Assembly: GCA_003522085.1 (NCBI GenBank)
Contig: DPGI01000001.1
Location: 79,212 to 93,097 of the forward strand
DNA length: 13,886 bases
Reading direction: 5' to 3'
Source: Clostridiales bacterium
Lineage (GTDB): Bacteria > Bacillota > Clostridia > Christensenellales > UBA1242
This document shows positions 11,902 through 13,886 of the stretch, piece after piece (the first letter of the stretch is position 1; every line of letters starts with the position of its first letter). The notes below the pieces were generated by a model. The model saw only the letters and a list, made by a program, of their open reading frames with translations, did not search any database and was not told the origin of the DNA. The position numbers were made by a program, and so were the translations under genes.

Positions 11902-13886
11902 GTGATAAAGACTAAGACAAAACTTGCACAAATAGTAATAATTGTTTTGTTGGCGCTTATTATGATGACAGGCGGCGTGGTCTTTTTGTGTAACGAAATT
12001 GCAACGCCACCAACTCAAATGGAAGAGAGCGGCGAAGATAATCGTGTTTATGCAGACAATCATAAGGCAGAGATTCATCTTTCAGTTTATGGTGGCAAAA
12101 AGGCTAGTGTAAATGTTTCTGGATTTTATCAAGTAGGCAATTATTCTGGCAACTCTATGAAAGGAGGCCCTTGGAGTTTTAGTTTTGGCCCGAATGATTC
12201 AAAAAGACCTTCGGTTACGCAGAACCCAGTAAGTTATGTTGCTCATTATGCAGGTTGGATAAAAGTTGAATCAGCCAGTGTTGTTGCCGATGGTTATGTG
12301 TTGAATGAAAGCACATACGCTTCGCTTCATGGTTTAAACAACGGGAATTGGAATGGAAGAGACTATATGACCATTTCTGCGTTAAATGGAAAGTGGAAGG
12401 TATCAGATGGCGTCACAAAAAATGGGACAAGATACTTTTATATAAACATTTTTCACACTGTTAGAATAAATTTACACCACAATGATGGAACTGAAACTAA
12501 ATCGACAATGAAAATATCTACCGCTCCAGATAGTTGGTCAGGAAACGCGCCAACCGATTGTTCATGGGTAAAACCTGCTGCTGCTTTTATTCCATCTCGC
12601 AATGGTTATTCTTTTAAAGGATATTCAACTTCCGCCACAGGCACTAATTTACGAACAGATTCAGCAGGAAACTGGAAGAGCACCAAGGAAATTGTGGCCT
12701 CGTTAAGTGATTATTATGCACAGTGGGAAGCAAACACAATTAAGCTAACGTTAAACAAAAATGGCGGAAGTGGTGGAACAGATTATGTTTGGTATAAATA
12801 CAACACAAACAAATTTTATAGCGACTCAGCATGCACAAATCAAATTACAAGCATAACAAGGCCAACTCGAGCTGGCTATACATTTAAAGGCTATCAAGGA
12901 GATGGAACTTGTGGCGGAAACCCAAACGAAAGCTATATTGCTTACGGCAGCACCGAGTTTGCATCAGACCTTTGTTCTGATATTTATAAAAACGCTACAC
13001 TGAATGCCGTGTGGGAAGCAAACACAATAGAACTAACGTTAAACAAAAATGGTGGAAGTGGCGGAACAGATAATGTTTGGTATAAATACAACACAAACAA
13101 ATTTTATAGTGACTCAGCATGCACAAATCAAATTACAAGCATAACAAGGCCAACTCGAGCTGGCTATACATTTAAAGGCTATCAAGGAGATGGGACTTGT
13201 GGCGGAACTCCAAACGAAAACTATATCGCTTATGGCAGCACAGAGTTTGCATCAGACCTTTGTTCTGATATTTATAAAAACGCTACACTGAATGCCGTGT
13301 GGGAAGCAAACACAATTAAACTAACGTTAAACAAAAATGGCGGAAGTGGCGGAACAGACTACGTTTGGTATAAATACAACACAAACAAATTTTACAGTGA
13401 TTCAGCATGCACAAATCAAATTACAAGCATAACAAGGCCAACTCGTACTGGTTATACATTTAAAGGCTATCAAGGAGATGGGACTTGTGGCGGAAATCCA
13501 AACGAAAACTATATCGCTTACGACAGCACCGAGTTTGCAGCAGACCTTTGTTATGATATTTATCAAAATGCTACACTGAATGCTGTGTGGGCGGCAAACA
13601 ACTACACAGTCACATGGAACGGGAACGGGGCATCGCTTGACGCAAAGCTTTGGAGTTATGCCGGTTCTACTGGCTATACAAGTTCAAACTCAGGATCAAA
13701 CTCATCATACACATATTCTGGAAAGAACGCGTCATCGTCGGTGACATATGATGTTGCGATTTCATACAAAACACCAATTCCATTCAAACTTGGCAATACA
13801 TTCAATGGTTGGTGGACATCAGCGAGCGGTGGATATATGGTGGCGAACACAAACGGGCAAGTAGTAGCCAGTGTTAGCGGATATAC
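11902..13886 (+). CDS. Secreted InlB-type repeat surface protein (3' partial)
   Basis: The start is GTG 11902 with AAGGTGA at 11890-11896. The frame stays open for 661 codons to the window end. Residues 8-29 (LAQIVIIVLLALIMMTGGVVFL) after a Lys-rich start form a signal peptide or N-terminal anchor; Cys30 follows but there is no proper lipobox. Residues about 45-180 are a unique Gly/Ser/Asn-rich region. From about 225 InlB B-repeat (Listeria-Bacteroides) modules begin: one diverged copy (RNGYSFKGYSTSATGT ... YYAQWEA), then three near-identical 96-aa copies and a fourth diverged type (NYTVTWNGNGASLDAKLW). Each copy has the TRAGYTFKGYQGDGTCGG motif and ends NAVWEANT. Such proteins are usually adhesins or cell-surface matrix proteins in host-associated Firmicutes. 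The C-terminal anchor is beyond the window. Spo0A boxes precede it. Confidence 0.88.
   Translation, partial: MIKTKTKLAQIVIIVLLALIMMTGGVVFLCNEIATPPTQMEESGEDNRVYADNHKAEIHLSVYGGKKASVNVSGFYQVGNYSGNSMKGGPWSFSFGPNDSKRPSVTQNPVSYVAHYAGWIKVESASVVADGYVLNESTYASLHGLNNGNWNGRDYMTISALNGKWKVSDGVTKNGTRYFYINIFHTVRINLHHNDGTETKSTMKISTAPDSWSGNAPTDCSWVKPAAAFIPSRNGYSFKGYSTSATGTNLRTDSAGNWKSTKEIVASLSDYYAQWEANTIKLTLNKNGGSGGTDYVWYKYNTNKFYSDSACTNQITSITRPTRAGYTFKGYQGDGTCGGNPNESYIAYGSTEFASDLCSDIYKNATLNAVWEANTIELTLNKNGGSGGTDNVWYKYNTNKFYSDSACTNQITSITRPTRAGYTFKGYQGDGTCGGTPNENYIAYGSTEFASDLCSDIYKNATLNAVWEANTIKLTLNKNGGSGGTDYVWYKYNTNKFYSDSACTNQITSITRPTRTGYTFKGYQGDGTCGGNPNENYIAYDSTEFAADLCYDIYQNATLNAVWAANNYTVTWNGNGASLDAKLWSYAGSTGYTSSNSGSNSSYTYSGKNASSSVTYDVAISYKTPIPFKLGNTFNGWWTSASGGYMVANTNGQVVASVSGY
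12733..13596 (+). repeat. Three exact-length 288-bp tandem repeats inside the InlB-type protein
   Basis: Units run 12733-13020, 13021-13308 and 13309-13596, each starting at the Asn codon of ANTIKLTLNKNGGSGG or a close variant. Length is exactly 288 bp (96 codons) in all three, with few base differences, both silent and replacing. Each has three cysteines (SACTN, GTCGG, DLCSD or DLCYD). The near identity points to recent duplication or gene conversion. Confidence 0.95.

Noticed and set aside
11785..12078. Minus-strand ORF of 97 codons
   Set aside because: It overlaps the Spo0A-box region and the signal peptide of the repeat protein in antisense and has no ribosome binding site.
12733..13596. 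CRISPR array
   Set aside because: The units are 288 bp, contiguous without spacers and in frame with a coding sequence.

Overview
The window is low-G+C DNA from an endospore-forming Firmicute, most likely an uncultured clostridium-like lineage. This rests on spoIVA, a probable spoVM, matches to sporulation sigma-factor promoters and Spo0A boxes, and a Cys-containing L28. The order spoVM, rpmB (opposite strand), yloU, fakA is the one I recall from Bacillus subtilis. I cannot name a species.

Layout. (1) 3-488 is the 3' end of a secreted, membrane-anchored Ig-like repeat protein. (2) 650-3081 is a sporulation cluster: spoIVA with a sigma-E-type promoter, a convergent tandem OB-fold (SSB-like) gene, and a 37-codon ORF that looks like SpoVM, the membrane-curvature peptide that anchors SpoIVA on the forespore. 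(3) 3084-3215 is a non-coding element of about 75% G+C that folds on paper into a closed four-way junction. It lies 2 nt after the spoVM-like stop and resembles nothing else in the window. (4) 3253-5674 holds rpmB on the minus strand and the yloU-fakA operon on the plus strand, each with a promoter and terminator. (5) 5714-7518 holds tlyA (S4/FtsJ-type rRNA methyltransferase) and a short alanine racemase. (6) 7509-8273 is a one-gene unit with a perfect sigma-K-type promoter, a strong ribosome binding site, an unrecognised beta-rich protein and a terminator; it is probably a late mother-cell spore-surface gene. (7) 8285-11748 is a housekeeping operon: prfB with the classical +1 programmed frameshift, tsaD and a U32-family peptidase-like gene. 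(8) 11834-13886 starts with two perfect Spo0A boxes and continues into a large secreted protein, cut by the window end, with exact 288-bp tandem InlB-type repeats.

How the parts connect. Promoter-like sites suggest steps of one developmental programme: Spo0A boxes before the surface protein, sigma-E before spoIVA, and sigma-K before the coat-like gene. SpoIVA and SpoVM are interacting partners encoded at separate loci in B. subtilis; here they lie about 0.8 kb apart. The housekeeping genes (rpmB, fakA, tlyA, alr, prfB, tsaD, U32) serve translation, fatty-acid activation and cell-wall precursors. All reading is by eye; no homology search or folding program was run.
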